From Solea solea (lineage: Eukaryota; Chordata; Actinopteri; Pleuronectiformes; Soleidae): a DNA stretch of 64,000 bases. The stretch covers positions 8,306,054 through 8,370,053 of the forward strand of contig NC_081134.1 of assembly GCF_958295425.1 (NCBI RefSeq), given 5' to 3'. Shown here in pieces: positions 1-13,519 of this stretch (the stretch's first letter is position 1; each line of letters starts with the position of its first letter). The notes below the pieces were generated by a model. The model worked only from the letters and a program-made list of their open reading frames with translations, had not been told where the DNA came from and did not search any database. A program made the translations under genes and the position numbers.

Positions 1-3000
1 CTATGAAATGTCTTCGTTGACCCTCTAAGAGAAAATGTGTTTTTTTTTCCAGTGTCCGGCAGATGTGGTAATGTAGTGCAATGGTCCGTAATAAAACTGC
101 AAACCTGGTGATGGTGGAAAAGGTATTTTTTGGGAGAGAACGAAATTGCATCACAGGCTTTTAAAACCTTCCAATGTGCCACTGAAAAATAATTGTCTGA
201 GCGATGTGACACCTTTTATCATTCAAAAGTGTAAATGCCAAGTCAAGTTTAGAGGGCAAAAAGTAATTGTTATTATTACGTAGAAGTCCAAAAAGAGTCA
301 AATCATATACTTTTTGTGAAACTATGTCCACATTTTCAAAGTTGACAATACCACTGCATGGGTTTGACGTATAGTCTCTTGAAAGCGGAGAGTGTCAAGG
401 CTAGGAGCGACATCTTAGATCAATCTTTTAAAAATATGGAATTTCCTGTGTCCTCTGCACAAATCTCACAAGACTGTTTCTGTGACACGGCACTTTTGCA
501 GATGCTTTGGTGATGTGATCGTCTGCTGCTGTCTGATGCTCTTCTCAAACTGCCCTTTAAGTTTCAAGTTTGAATTATGACTGTACTGTAGAGCTGCGAC
601 GTGTGGTCATAATGAATAAAAGTGCAGTGATGTAACTTCTTTGGAGTCAATTTTTAACGTAAACATATGTCAACATAATTCCAATGATGCAGCAGTTTAG
701 GGAGACCAACATTTTGTATAATTTGCAGCATTTGTTCTGTGAAAATATTTTTCATAACCCAGGAAAGTTGGTATGGAAAATTATATTTCTCTAAATTAAT
801 CAATATTGAAACGATACACTAAAGAATTCCATTAAATACTTTCACTCTTGACCAGAGTTACCAATATAATTTCTACCTCCTTCTGCCTCTATTGCCTAAT
901 TGTTGGCTAATACTTACTGCTTAGTCACTGGCAATCTGTGCCAAGTGGAGATCTGTTCCAATCAAACGCCTCCTCCTCTCCCTCCCCCCTCCACAACCTG
1001 TCAGACCCACCTCTAAGTAAAAAGGCAGGGGAATGATGCGATCTGCCATTTGTGTAAATTGCTCCATAATCTCATGTGACTGGCTGTTTCTGATGAAGCA
1101 GGCGAAATGTGGCTCCTTTGACTCTTCCCGCTTTTGTCAGACATTATTGGCTCTCTTGTCAGACAGCGCAAGCCGCTTTGGTCGTACAAAAGAGAAATTA
1201 GGAGAGAAAGTGGCAGATTGAACTACGATGATTATCATCTATCCCAGATTGTCATCATTAGTGGAGGAACGTGGCTTGCATTTAGACGAGGAATTATAAA
1301 TAAGCTCATGTGGCTGGATTTTGTGTGGTGTACCAGTGATTTTAGTGTTAACCGCTCGCATTTTATTTGTAGTTCATTAACTCCAAACAGCAAAAAATAA
1401 ATAATAAAAAATGTAGCAGCTGCAGCTGTGGCCAACACTTTGTCACTCTCTTTTCCAAAAAAAAAGGTCATTCCTGGTGTTTCTTGTGGTAATATCTTCC
1501 TCCTCAGTGGCACTCAATGGAGTAATTATGGTCTCAAGACCCAAACTCCAAACCCCTTAACCACTTTTAACCGTCTGCACTGTGATGTCTTTGTCGGCAC
1601 TGACAGGCAAGTTTTGTCTCCTCATAATTGAGGAATGCTTTGTCGGTTTTCTCCGACAAAAACACACTTGTTTCCGAGATTTTTCTCTGTCATGGAGGGA
1701 AAAATATGTATTTCGAGGCTTTTTCTGGATGCATCATCTGTATGGATTGTTTGGCAGAGCAGCATCTGTTTAGAGGATGTCGGTGGAAATCCAGACTTCC
1801 ACAGCATGCCACCTCCACCACCTATATTTCCCCTCACCTTTCTTCCTCCTCTCTCTGCACCTTTTGTAGAAAATGCTAAGCCACAACGGGAAATCTTTTC
1901 ATCTGTATTTATGGAGCCACGCAGAGCAGCAGTGCCAAATCCGGGACAAGAAATATCACATCACCCTGCAACACCTTATTTATTAGTATCTGCAATGCAG
2001 CCAGACATTTTACTTTCACTAATTCACCTCACAGAGGGAACTGGATGATTTGAATCTTAATAGGCTTTGTTGCTTATGTTGCTGACTTGGATACAACACA
2101 ATTTCTAGCGTTCTCAAAGAGTTTCTCCTCCTTTTATGACAAACAAAAGACAAAAGAAAGAGTCATTTCCACATCCTCCTGTGGATGAACAATCATGTTT
2201 ATTAAAAACAAAAATGCCTTTGAAGATTTCTGAAAACCCAAGGTAATGTCTGCAAATGATCGAGATTAAAATAATAAGAAAAAGAAAAGTAAAAGTCCTT
2301 CCACATTTTTGGACCATGTGTCAAAACCAAATTTTAAGCTATTTATTTTTTTATTGTGAATATTAGGCGTCTGATTAATTCTGTATTGGCATTAAACAAA
2401 ATAAAACTTTATTTAGCACATTGTATGTGTGGCCAAGTTTGTTTTTATTCCTCCTTCTGATAAAATATAAATGTTTGATAATAACAAATATATAGACAAA
2501 ATTGCTGAACCGAAACAAAACCATTTACTGAGCAACACTTAAAGTCTGTCATTTTGTGTTTGTACTGCAGTTAACTTTTATCTTTTACATAAAAAAAATG
2601 TAATAGAGGAAGCAACCATTTGAATACAATGAAAGAAGTCATCAAAAAAAACGAAACGTTGATGTGATTTAGCAGCATTTGTCAGGTTTGTTGCAACATA
2701 AATGTGTAAACTTGCATGTACAAGTAATAATCAGCTGTTAAATAATAAAATAATCGCGTCATAACAATTATTAAAGAAATTGCAAAATTGACTTGATTAA
2801 TCAGCTCGACAGATTAATAACAGTCCTAAAGCAAACTTTTATACCTGATCTCTTCCCAGGATAATGTTTTTTTCCTGAATTGTTAATCAAATTATTTGTT
2901 TGTTAATGTTTTACTCTTCCTGTATTGGTCAGACCTGGCTGCTCCTTGTCTCTCTCTCTTCCTCTCACCCTCGACTCCCCCCACTTCTCCCCTCTCCCCC

Positions 3001-6000
3001 AGCTGTACTGTCGAGGGCGAATGAGACCTTTCATTGAATGTCAATGTCGCACTTGTATGTCAAAGCCAGTGGAAAAAATGCCTCCGCTTTAGCAATTACT
3101 CCTCATAAGGAAAAAAAACAAAACTAACACCTGAACAATAGCACTTTGAATCCGATATGTTTCCGTCTTTCACTAATGTACATGTGAAACACTGCATGAT
3201 TCCTGCAAGACTCATGTCTAAGTCTGTTCCTTTTGTGATCCTGAGTGTGTTTGAAAGCTTTAGAAGAGTCTTACTCAAACCTAACACCTTCTCTGTCATT
3301 TAAGGAAAGTGCTCTCTTTTATCTGCCTCCTTTTTTGGTTCAGCAGTGCTGAAAAGCTGTGAAACAGAGTCCTTCTTACAGGATGTTTTATATACATTGT
3401 CATCGCTGAAATAACAACGTTCATGTACGTTCTGCTCTGTTTAGTCAGGCCTGAGTCTTTCCATCAGCCTGACTTTTCCAGCTTCCGCTGATAATCCACT
3501 CTCGGCTAAACAACTCCGAAAGACTGAGTGAGAAATTAGTATTGTACAGTTTATCCAAATCTCTGTGTGTGCTGCAGTGGTGACATAACTGCTCCTCGAG
3601 AAAGTTGGCAGTGCAAAACAGCAGTGTACTGTACTTCCATGTCTATATCGAGGGAAAAGAGAGAAACGGCAGCAGCTGCAGCAGCAGACCAACTCAGTTT
3701 TTATACAGCAGCAACCTAGATCTCCTCCCTGTCATCCTTCATCGATTTTGCAATCCAGCGGCATCCACGCAGAACCACACAAAGCCGTACACCTCAGTCA
3801 GCTGCTGAAAGCCAATCTCTGTTTCCCACCTATAGCTCAAGGCTTTGGTTCGAGGGCCTAACCCTCTCCTCCCGGGGGAAGCTGAGAGTAGGAAAGAGCT
3901 CCTTCTGGTGGATTTGGAACGATAATGAATTGATGAGCTGCTTATAGAAATGAACATCCTCTGTCCCTCGCTTTTATTATCCCATCAGATCTGATGTGGT
4001 GGCAGTAATACATGACGGCCGGTCACATATTGCACATCCAGCAGTGACTATGAATGATGATTTCAAATGCTCCCGTCTAATCAGCCAAGAAATTGCCTCA
4101 GTGAATGTATGTTACTACCAGTGCTACCAGTGCTCAGTCTTCCTCCTGTCGCTCACTTTGAATAAAACCCGTTGTAATAGGCTTGTAGTTGTCACTGTGT
4201 TTAAGACCCGTGTTGGCTTCACGGTTCATAATTAGCTTTTAATGCACAGAGACGTCTTGTGGGAAGGAAACTGACAGAAATGTGGAATGAAAAGAGACTT
4301 GCTGTGTGGCTATAGTAATTCAGGCTTTTGTTCTCTAATTAAATGACCTCATCAGGGAGCACAAGCTTAAGTTTGTGTGTGTGGCTCCCTCTGATATGGA
4401 GGTTTGTGCCAATTGTGTTCAGTCTTGCAATGAATAGGGTGTCTCCGACAAAAGCCCAAGAAGCCCTCGCTGTGCCCGCTTCGCCTGGTCGTTGGAAATT
4501 TGGCACATAACACCATGTCTTTAACAAGTGGTTTCTAGGCCTCTTTGCATAGTTCAGGACATTGTAGTTAAGGACACGGTAGAACCCACTCTTCTCTTTC
4601 TGTCTTCCACCTCTTTGAAAGAACTGAAAGACTGGCCATCTTTCTTGAAAGCTGTTACCCACAAAAGAGTACATTATTATGTTTATGCCGCAGTAAAGCA
4701 CAGAAAAAAGCTTTCACAATAATTAATGTTCTTCATGTTGCTCCCTCAGTTGCTCTGAAAGTGTTTCAATAAAGGACACGGTGCAGGACAAAAAAAAGAG
4801 TAGTTTGGTTTCAAGAGCCTTTCATATGTACTTTTGACATGGGCCTTGCTTTATGAAACACCACCATCTTATATAGATGTCACTTATTCTTACACACATA
4901 GGATTTTCTATTCATGAATATTTCCACAATTTCCAGCATAATATTATTCACGTGATAATATTATGCTGGTAATTACAGTTCCGCACCTCATCTGGGCTCT
5001 ATTTACAACCTCTCAACTACATCTGTAGCATCACAGGAGGATGCGACCAATCACAGGACAGTAGAGAGAGAGTGGACCACACCTATTCTGCATACATGTA
5101 ACTAGCAGTGACAAAAAGTCTAAAAATCGAAATAGAAAAACTAAATGGAATCAGAAAATAACACAATATAATTATGTACAATAATACAATGTTTTGATAT
5201 TGGCAGAAGTAAGCTCATCTGATGAGAGGAGCTCAGGAGAAAAAGGACCACAATTCAACAATGTTAAAATATTAGTAACCTGTGTATGAGTTTTAAGAAA
5301 TCAATTATGTTTCCTTTAATCCTGCCTTTAAATGTGTCACAGAGGTTTAATTAAAAACTCTGGTGGGGAAAAGTAACAGTGTACATCATTAGCATTCATT
5401 TTGAATTTCACACTGTTTTACATTCAACTTTTAAGGGAAACATCGGTGTACACGCAAAACACTCCAATGCAGACTTTATTAATCTCAGGAGGGCAAATCA
5501 TGTACAGTTCAGACAAATTATAATCTCACAAGCACCGATCGACATGTCACATGTCAAGGCACAGATCAACAAATGGTGGTCAGTGAAGCATAAATATGAT
5601 AACTAAGATAACTGAGCCACTAGTATCAACTAGAAGTCTTCTATACACACCTGGAACTGCGTATAATCAAAATACACCACAAATATTTATGACATGCATT
5701 ATCATGGATCACACTCTAACTTTTTCTTTTTTTTTTTTTTTTTTTAAATATGGCAGCCTTTCATTTTCCCCTGCCACTGTAGACATCATTGTAAAAATAA
5801 TCCTAAAAGGATATTTGAGCCCAGGCGATAAAGTTTCCCGGCATAGCAGCTGTTACTGCTGTTGCTGTTGTTGTTGTTGGCTGACGCCTGCTCTGGAGGG
5901 ACATGTGAAAGGAATGTCTCCATCACAGTTGTTCTACATATGGACAGCCTTCACTCATTACCACCACATGGCACTTCCTCACACCATCAGTCTGAAATGG

Positions 6001-7399
6001 CAGTCGTGAGCGTGCGGAAGCGGTGTGGTCCGGTCTGTAACCAGACCCAGCGTTGATGAGTGGGACGTAAACAGCTGCTCTGGGGGGGGGGGGGTCAAAG
6101 AGAGGGAGGAGGGGCAATGAGAGTGTAGTTTGTGTTGTTGTGTGTTTGCCCTTGTATTTTTGTACAAATGAAAGACAAGGCAGTAGGTCCAGTGACATTT
6201 TAATAGGCTTTTAGTGCCAGATTCCTGCCTTGTAAAGCAGAGTCAGACCAGACCGGACCAGGCTGTAACAGTGTCTTTCCGCAGAGTTTTAGGAGCTTTG
6301 GCTTCACTGAAAGTCCCACGGGTGTTAGGTGCTTCCGGTGTTGAAGCACAGACACACACACACAAACACACACCCTTCTTCTTCAGTCCATTCTTCCTTC
6401 AGAGCACTCTGACGCTTTGTCAACACCAGTCAATCTGAGGCAAATTCAGGCGAAGAAAAGCCAGAGGGCGACAAAGGCTGGGGCTTCTTTGTGCTCAATC
6501 TATTCACGCTGAGGTGCTGAGGTCTGGCTTCTCATGCAGCATTTGGATTGAGATGCTCCCACCACCACCACCACCACCCTGCACCCTCCTCAGTTATAGC
6601 ATATTGAAGTAAATGCCCCATGAGCTACAGTATCAAGTGTTTCCGTACTGTCTCACTACCAACCTCTAACACTTAGCCTTTCACCTATAACCGATTGATC
6701 GTATGTCATTCCACAGTATCTCGAGACTGAGGAATACATTCCTTTGTATTTGACTATAGCATGGTACATTTGTTTGATTTAAAACACACACTTCCATTTG
6801 AAGTTAAATAAGGAGAGGCAGAGTAAAGGTTTTGGACTGTTGGCAAAGAGGAGATGTGATACCGCAGTGTGAAATGGACCACTCACACAAAAGATGAACT
6901 AATATTCCTTTTGACATTGTTCTTGCTCCTTGGTGTGAAGTAAGGAAGGAGCTGTAGCTTTTTGTTCTCCAAAAGAGATTAAATTGAAATAGATTTTTAA
7001 TAAAGTTACTGTTGAGTCTCTGTCTTCTGACACGGAGCCGATAACAAGACTCCAGTTGTACGTGAATCGGTTTTTAATTTAGGTCTTAACTTGTAGTAGG
7101 ATTTTAGAATATGAAACAGCTAAATGCAATTTGGCCACAGTTAATAGACATTGTGCAGCGAATAGGAAAAAGAGTTAAAAACCTCATGTGAAACTCGAGT
7201 TTGACTTTCCTGCTGTCCTTCTGCAGTTTGTAATATTTTACAGCATTTGTCTATTCTCTTCACTCCCCATAAGTCTGGAGTGGCTTCAAAGCAGCACTCC
7301 TGGAGCTGAATGATAATCAAAAATGATATTATAGAAGCAGGCAAATGTTTGCAGTACGTACTTATCTGACCTGTGTCTTATTTCCTGATGTCCCCTCAG
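1..7399 (+). other. Noncoding, probably 3' part of hs2st1 intron 1
   Basis: No convincing coding exon is seen on either strand. The next feature is hs2st1 exon 2, which begins mid-codon after an AG acceptor at 7398-7399, so this stretch is most simply the end of a long first intron. The short signal-anchor exon 1 expected for HS2ST1 was not found here. The region holds low-complexity DNA: a T run near 5722-5746, a G run at 6082-6094, a CA-rich patch near 6352-6373, and a strong palindrome at 4933-4969. An AATAAA at 614-619 could end an upstream transcript, but nothing supports one. Confidence 0.6.
4933..4969. repeat. Near-perfect 37-bp palindrome with central CACGTG
   Basis: Two 15-base arms (CCAGCATAATATTAT and its reverse complement) flank a 7-base centre that contains an E-box CACGTG at 4949-4954. 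It could be a hairpin remnant of a small DNA transposon or a chance AT-rich palindrome. It is in presumed intron 1 of hs2st1, and no function is shown. Confidence 0.8.
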
Positions 7400-10300
7400 A
7401 GCGAGCCATCGCCAGACACGAGGTGCGAGAGATCGAGCAGCGACACACGCAGGACAGCCTGCGAGAGCGGGACTGGTCGGCTTCATCGCCGTCTGACAAC
7501 GAAGACGACTTGGTCATCATCTACAACCGTGTGCCCAAGACGGCCAGCACGTCTTTCACCAACATCGCCTACGACCTGTGCGGGAAGAACCACTACCATG
7601 TGCTGCACATAAACACGACTAAGAACAACCCAGTCATGTCCATTCAGGACCAGGTCAGAGTGACAATCAAAGGCTCATCTGTTATTAGCAAAATGTTCAT
7701 TTGACTAATAAAACCACAAAAAAGATATGTCTTGCCATGCTCAGGAGATGGGGCTGGACATGGCGGGGTTTTTATCTGCTGGTTCTTCATCAGATATGTG
7801 CGGAATGAAGTAGAGCTGAAACAATTAATCGACAGATTAATCGATTATGAAAATAATCGTTAGTTGCAGCTCTAGAATGAAGCATTGTCTTGTTAGAAAA
7901 ACCTTTCTCCAGAGCAGAAGGACATTGTGAGAGACGACTTGTTAGATTTCAGCCTTGCTGAAGCACCACCAGTTTGTCACCTATTTTCACAATCGGTGTG
8001 AGACACTACGGCTTGTAGGTCTCTCTCTAGATCTCTGTGTAATCATGCAAGATGGCTGCTGGTGTTAATACTTTTTCTCCTTTTAAATATGATTTGGTTC
8101 CGGTGAAAATGTGTGTGGGTACTTAGCAGACACCGGTTTGGAACAGCTGCCATTCATGTAGCGAAGCTGATTTCAAAGCATTTATGTCACTTAATTCTTT
8201 CCAGAGCTCCATCGTGTTTTAACTCCATTATTGTTCAGCCATAGTAATAATTATTTTTATTTTGACTTGCTCAGGTGCGGTTTGTTAAGAATGTGACTGA
8301 ATGGAAGGAAATGAAACCAGCCTTCTACCATGGACACGTCTCCTTCCTGGAATTCACCAGGTAAATAGATGTTTATTAATATGTCAGTAGTGTTGACACT
8401 AAAACCAAAAAAACACCTGCTGTGTTCTTGTGAGTTGACTCCACCTTGTGGTCATTAAGGCTTAACTTGCCCAGTGTAATGGGGGATGATCAGTGTGTGG
8501 GAAAAGGTCATGTTCATGATGCAGAAAGTCAGCCTTTCTTTATAAATAACAAGATACTATTGGTGCTGCAATGATAAATTGATTAATTGTCTGATAATCC
8601 ATAATTAATCAGCAGCTAGTTTGATAATGGATTCATTGGATTGATCGATTATAATAATTGTTAGTTGCAGCCCTTGTTACTGTGATTACTAATAAACCTG
8701 TTATCTGAATGTAGTTTTAAAATGGATATTGGATCTCAGATTAAAATCCTGTCTGGTTTTCTCAGCCAATCCACTGTTTACATGGACACCAATAATCTGA
8801 CTATGAGACTGTTACAATTTATTCTGATTTAAGAATCTATGTGAGGTGTTGCTAAACAATATTTCTCTCATGCCATTCACATTTGTAATGTGACTAATAT
8901 CTGAATAGTCCACATTGATTAATTTAATTATGACCTAATGTTGCTTTAGGTACAAAGAATATGTTCAAGTCCATTAAATTATCATCATTTCTCTCAGGTT
9001 TGGGGTGAAGAGGAAACCCATCTACATAAATGTGATCCGGGATCCTATAGAAAGGCTGGTGTCCTATTATTACTTTTTACGCTTTGGGGATGACTACCGA
9101 CCCGGCCTGAGACGTAGGAAACAAGGAGACAAGAAGGTTAAGATCCACAAATAATGTCAAACCTTGACCTTTTCATTTTTACGACCTAGTCTTCGTTTTC
9201 TAAATGCTCATGCACTGCATTTGTGTTTCAGACATTTGACGAGTGCGTATCAGCCGTTGGCTCCGACTGTGCTCCTGAGAAGCTTTGGCTCCAGATTCCC
9301 TTTTTCTGTGGTCACTATTCTGAATGCTGGTACGTATTAAAGCACCCGACACATTTAATTCTGGACCGTGCCGTTGTAAAGGGACAATAATACGTACTGA
9401 AGTGAGTAGGAACCAATAAATGAGTTACTTACTTGCCTTTTACTTGAGATTTATTACAAATGATTTACTGTGAGTGTATGTAATACAAGCATAGATATGT
9501 AGATTAATAGCTAGATAAAAACTTTCAGACAGAGTTTTTCTTGTACCTTTTGGCCATAGCTTTTGCAATGTCAGACAAAGCACATCAGATGCCAAAAGAT
9601 ACATTACAGTTGACCACACAAAACAATCACAGTCATGAGAAAGAAATCCTTTCACTGTGTATTTCACACTTGAGTTTAAAAACTTCAATAAAATGTAAAT
9701 GATGTGCAAAAGGAGAGTGGATGGTTGTTTGTCTCTGTGTGGCCCTGTGATGGACTGGCGAGCTGTTGAGCTTGCACCCAGCCTTTCAAGCTGTTTCCCC
9801 ACATTAAATCTCATTCATTTTCTATTCCATCCTCTTTACGTCTTCTCAGGGTCTTGATAGCTCTTAACCTCGATTAACCATGAACCATGATTGTTGGCAC
9901 CCGTGCCCTTCACCCTGCTTAATGCCTCCCTGACTCTGCCCTCTATCTTTTGACTACCTGATCTCCTGAAGTACTGGTATACTGAGACATAGATGAGTGA
10001 ATGTGAAGGTTTTATTTTACACTGGCAGCTGTGGAACTGAAGACACACGCAAACGTTGCAGCTAATCCTTTAATGCTTTGCCAAAAAAAAAAATATGTTT
10101 ACACAATCTCCTTCCTCTCTACTTATTAAATTTCCTGATCATGCCAACACCTGCCATCAACTTAGATTTTTAATCTTCCTGCCTCTGTTCACTTTGGAAT
10201 CTGTTGACTCCCCTCTTACCTTTCCATTCTTGTTTATCCAATATTGTCTCTGTTTTTGTACCGTGCCGTTCCTCTGTTATGTCTAACACTGCCCCTTCCC

Positions 10301-11069
10301 TCCAAGTAATGTGGAAATATAAACAGAAACATAACCTCATGCAGTAATGAACGTGGTGTTGTTGCAGGAATGTGGGCAGCCAATGGGCTCTGGAGCAGGC
10401 GAAGTACAACCTGGTGAATGAGTACATGCTGGTCGGTGTAACAGAGGAGCTGGAGGACTTTGTGATGATGCTGGAGGCTGCACTGCCACGATTCTTCAGA
10501 GGAGCCACAGAGTTGTACAAAACAGGTGCCATGTCTGCTAACTAGTTGTTTGTTGTGGTTGGATTGTATGCCCAGAATTATAAACGCTGAAAAGCATATC
10601 ACTGTCACGACCAGTAGTCCTCACGGAGACCAAAACCTGGTCCTAATGAGGCAGAACCTCGCCATAGTAATTGCTGAGGATTGAAGTGTGATCAATAAGC
10701 ATTCATTCCTCTCTCTGATTAAGATGCGGTGAATGCAGTGACTGTGGTCACTAAATAATCTGATTTAGTCGCTCTGCATTTTGTAAATTGAATTAAACAA
10801 TTACAATAATTACAATGATTTAGTGTTAGAGCTGCACACTATGGTAAAAATAGGGATCAGGTGTAGGTAGGTCACACTAAATACTTGACAGATTTACCTG
10901 TAGAAGCTGTTTGTTGTGAAATATTTGTCATTTTAATACAATTTAATGTGCATGTTTCCCGTATTTACTGGATGTGTTTTATGAAAATGATTGAGAACAA
11001 AGTACACTCTATGGTCATTGTAGCATTGCTAAAACAACAAATATTATGGTGGTCTAAGACTTTTCCACA

Positions 11070-11117
<48 letters not shown>

Positions 11118-11366
11118 TTGCCTATTTGTTTCCTCCTCACAGGGAAGAAATCCCACCTGAGGAAGACCAGCGAGAAAAAGCCGCCCACAAAGGAGTCAAT
11201 CGCCAAGCTGCAGCAGTCGTCCATCTGGAAGATGGAGAACGACTTCTATGAGTTTGCACTGGAGCAGTTCCAATTTGTCAGGGCTCATGCTGTCAGAGAA
11301 AAGGACGGGGAACTCTACGTGCTGGCACAAAACTTCTTCTATGAAAAAATCTACCCCAAAAACTAA
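7400..11366 (+). CDS. hs2st1: Heparan sulfate 2-O-sulfotransferase 1, coding exons 2-7 (5' partial)
   Basis: HS2ST1 is a Golgi type II membrane enzyme that moves sulfate from PAPS to the 2-O position of iduronic (less often glucuronic) acid in heparan sulfate. Exons read as 7400-7653, 8275-8360, 8998-9136, 9232-9329, 10368-10525 and 11143-11366, with GT-AG borders and continuous phase (959 nt). The first base pair completes a Glu codon begun in an exon outside the window, so the cytoplasmic tail and membrane anchor are missing here. Visible landmarks are the 5'-PAPS loop RVPKTASTS, an NTT glycosylation site, the catalytic-His segment FYHGHVSF, a second glycosylation site NVT, the 3'-phosphate-binding [13 protein letters not shown], and the C-terminal trimer tail ending YEKIYPKN. 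The stem before the sulfotransferase fold is about five residues longer than in human. Identity to the human protein as I recall it is very high. A teleost a/b paralogue label cannot be assigned from this window. Confidence 0.97.
7812..7875. repeat. Teleost interspersed repeat, AATCGATTA / TTAGTTGCAGC type (copy 1)
   Basis: The block contains ATTAATCGACAGATTAATCG followed by AATAATCGTTAGTTGCAGC. I recognise this as the end of a short AT-rich element that is abundant in teleosts. It lies in hs2st1 intron 2. Related copies are at 8561-8676, 39431-39683, 43247-43503 and 61225-61325. The transposon class is not known to me. Confidence 0.7.
8561..8676. repeat. Teleost interspersed repeat, TTGCAGC type (copy 2)
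   Basis: The copy begins GGTGCTGCAATGATAAATTG and ends ATTGTTAGTTGCAGCCC, so the two ends are inverted relatives of each other. It lies in hs2st1 intron 3 and belongs to the same family as 7812-7875. Confidence 0.65.
9709..9832 (+). repeat. Fragment of a common teleost SINE/LINE-tail repeat
   Basis: The text around GTGGATGGTTGTTTGTCTCT and GATGGACTGGCGAGCTGT matches the 3' half of a repeat seen more fully at 13237-13519. It lies in hs2st1 intron 5. The family resembles tails of L2-like elements or their SINEs; I cannot settle the class. Confidence 0.6.
11071..11115. repeat. (TA)n microsatellite beside the hs2st1 exon 7 acceptor
   Basis: There are about 22 uninterrupted TA units. The tract stops 27 bases before the last coding exon of hs2st1 at 11143, immediately upstream of its short pyrimidine tract. 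Confidence 0.97.
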
Positions 11367-11970
11367 GGAGACATATGTCAATAGAAGCGTTTTAGATGAA
11401 GACGGACACTTTATACAAGCTTAGATGAGTGGGCTGAGACTGAGGAAAGTGGAATAGACCACCATTGACTGCGTGGCTGGTGGACATAATGTCGAGCTGT
11501 AAGAACATGTCTGCCTGTGACGCAACGATCAGACCGCTCACATTTGTGCCAGCAAACTGGATTAGTAGACTGCATTCGAAGAAGCTCCCGGAGCTCCAGT
11601 CCCTTTCACTTCAACGTCGGCAGTCAGTCTGCGCAGAGTGAGCCTCTGCTGGCAAGTGGTCAGTGACGTCCAACCCCAAAAGCTGATCAGATGTGACTCT
11701 GGTTGGCTTCAGTATTCTGTGATCCTGATAAGACGTTTTCATTGGCTCTGTACTGTTTGGTTGTGTTTGGTTGTATTTGAACTCTTACGTATGGTTTTGT
11801 AAAGACAGTGACATTTTCAAGGCAAACATCCCCTCACCACCACTACCACCACCACCACTAACTTTTGACATTCTAAGTGTAAGAAACTGACTACTGTGCT
11901 GTAATATTGGACTTGGAATTGGACGTTTTGAGGTTTTTATGAAATAAAAAGTCCTGTGACCAGGGACTAC
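11367..11970 (+). other. hs2st1: hs2st1 3'UTR with candidate poly(A) signal
   Basis: This is noncoding sequence after the TAA stop. The first strong AATAAA is at 11943-11948. Transcription could run further, since no clear downstream GU-rich element decides the matter. The end coordinate is inferred. Confidence 0.6.
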
Positions 11971-13236
11971 TTAATTGGGCAATTGTGTATGTTTTGTATT
12001 GTATTTGATGGGTTTTGTTAGATGACTCTTGTTAATGTGCAGCTTTGCCCTGGGCCTTTTCAAGGGGAATGTAGGAAGCTTTTACACACATTGTCAAACT
12101 GTGTCAGAACACTAATGTGAAGATGCTGCTGCTGTAAATATTAACATTAACCGTTTTATTCTGTTAACAATTGGGCATTGATATGTTTGTAAATTTAATT
12201 TCACTTTTTTATGTTATCTTTTTCATTTAAATGCAAGTTTGCCCACGATATATGGGCAACCTTGTATTAAGCATTAGTTAAATTGGGAATGTATTCACTT
12301 TCTTACCAAGAATAAGTAAGATACAAAGATCTCACATCAGTTTGTTCAATATAAGAGAAGGGTAAACTATCGGCAGCATGTTATTGTTTTGTTGTTTGTA
12401 ATGAAAGAGAGAGAATCCATCAATTGTCCCAAATGTCAAACTATTCTTTTCAGTCTTTAAATGTTTTTTGTTTTAGCATCTGTCTACATAAACATTGATG
12501 GGGAAGTTGGCAATAACTTTGCTCATTTGCTTACTATCTTTTCATCTCAATTTTTCTTTAAGGTTTGCTTGATTTCTTGGTATTTTGGGCCTTTTTTTGG
12601 TAGGTCAAATTGCTTGTTTCCCATCATGGTAAATTAATTTTTGACAATGGGCACAGTCTCATGTTGAATGGTGTGAATGCAAAGTAATCTGGAACAGCCA
12701 CATTTAATCTTGGATCATGGATGTACGTTAACACCATTTTCAAGTCCCTTCAATGACTAAGGAATTGATGCTAGTTTTCATCCAAGGACATTCTGTAATT
12801 TACCTCTCAGTCTCTGTGTGCCTTCTCTACGCCCAGTTCTGCTTATTTTGTCATTTGGAACAGTAAAAAAAACATGGCTGCCATGGTTGTTTTCGTCTTT
12901 TGATTGCCAAACAAATATACAGAACACTGAAAAACAAAATCTACCACAGGTGCTTGTGTGTTTCTTAATTCAAATGCAAATGTTTGCTCATCATCATCAC
13001 CAGGTACGAGGGGCAGGTGGGAGCTGCTAAAAAAGATGAAGCTCCTTCAGTGGAAATTAAATCTAGATTATTACCAAACTGGCATCCTGCAGAGGAAGAT
13101 AAAGAGCTGCTCTTGCCTCTATGCCCTTTGCTCTCCAGACCTCCCCACACTATATTTTCTGTATTAGATGTAATGGTACACCTAGTGCCATACAATTTAT
13201 TTATAGTTTTCTAAAGGAGCCACACAGATGAGAAGA

Positions 13237-13519
13237 CCTGGGTTGGAGCCCCGTTTGGAACTGCATGGAGTTTGCATGTTCTCCCTGAGTGTGTGGGTTT
13301 TCTCCCACAGTCCAAAAACATATAGCAATGTAGGTATTAGGTAAAGATGGACACTCTAAATTGACTACATGTGAGAGTGAATGGTTGTTTGTCTCCATGG
13401 ACTGACGAACTGTACAGCGTGTACCCCGCCTATCGCCCTATGTCAGCTGAGATTGGCACAGCACCCCCCGTGACCCTCCCTGTGGAGGATAAAGTGGTAG
13501 AAAATGGATGGATGGATAG
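13237..13519 (+). repeat. Teleost SINE/LINE-tail repeat ending in (GGAT)n
   Basis: It contains the phrase GGAGTTTGCATGTTCTCCCT, a conserved middle (AATGGTTGTTTGTCTCC, then TGTACCCCGCCTATCGCCC), and ends AAAATGGATGGATGGAT. This order is a very common teleost interspersed repeat with a short tandem tail, as expected of L2-clade 3' ends or SINEs that borrow them. A truncated copy is at 9709-9832. Confidence 0.75.

Noticed and set aside
1..640. Possible 3'UTR of an upstream gene ending at the AATAAA near 614
   Set aside because: Only one hexamer supports it; no coding exon precedes it, and intron 1 of hs2st1 explains the region.
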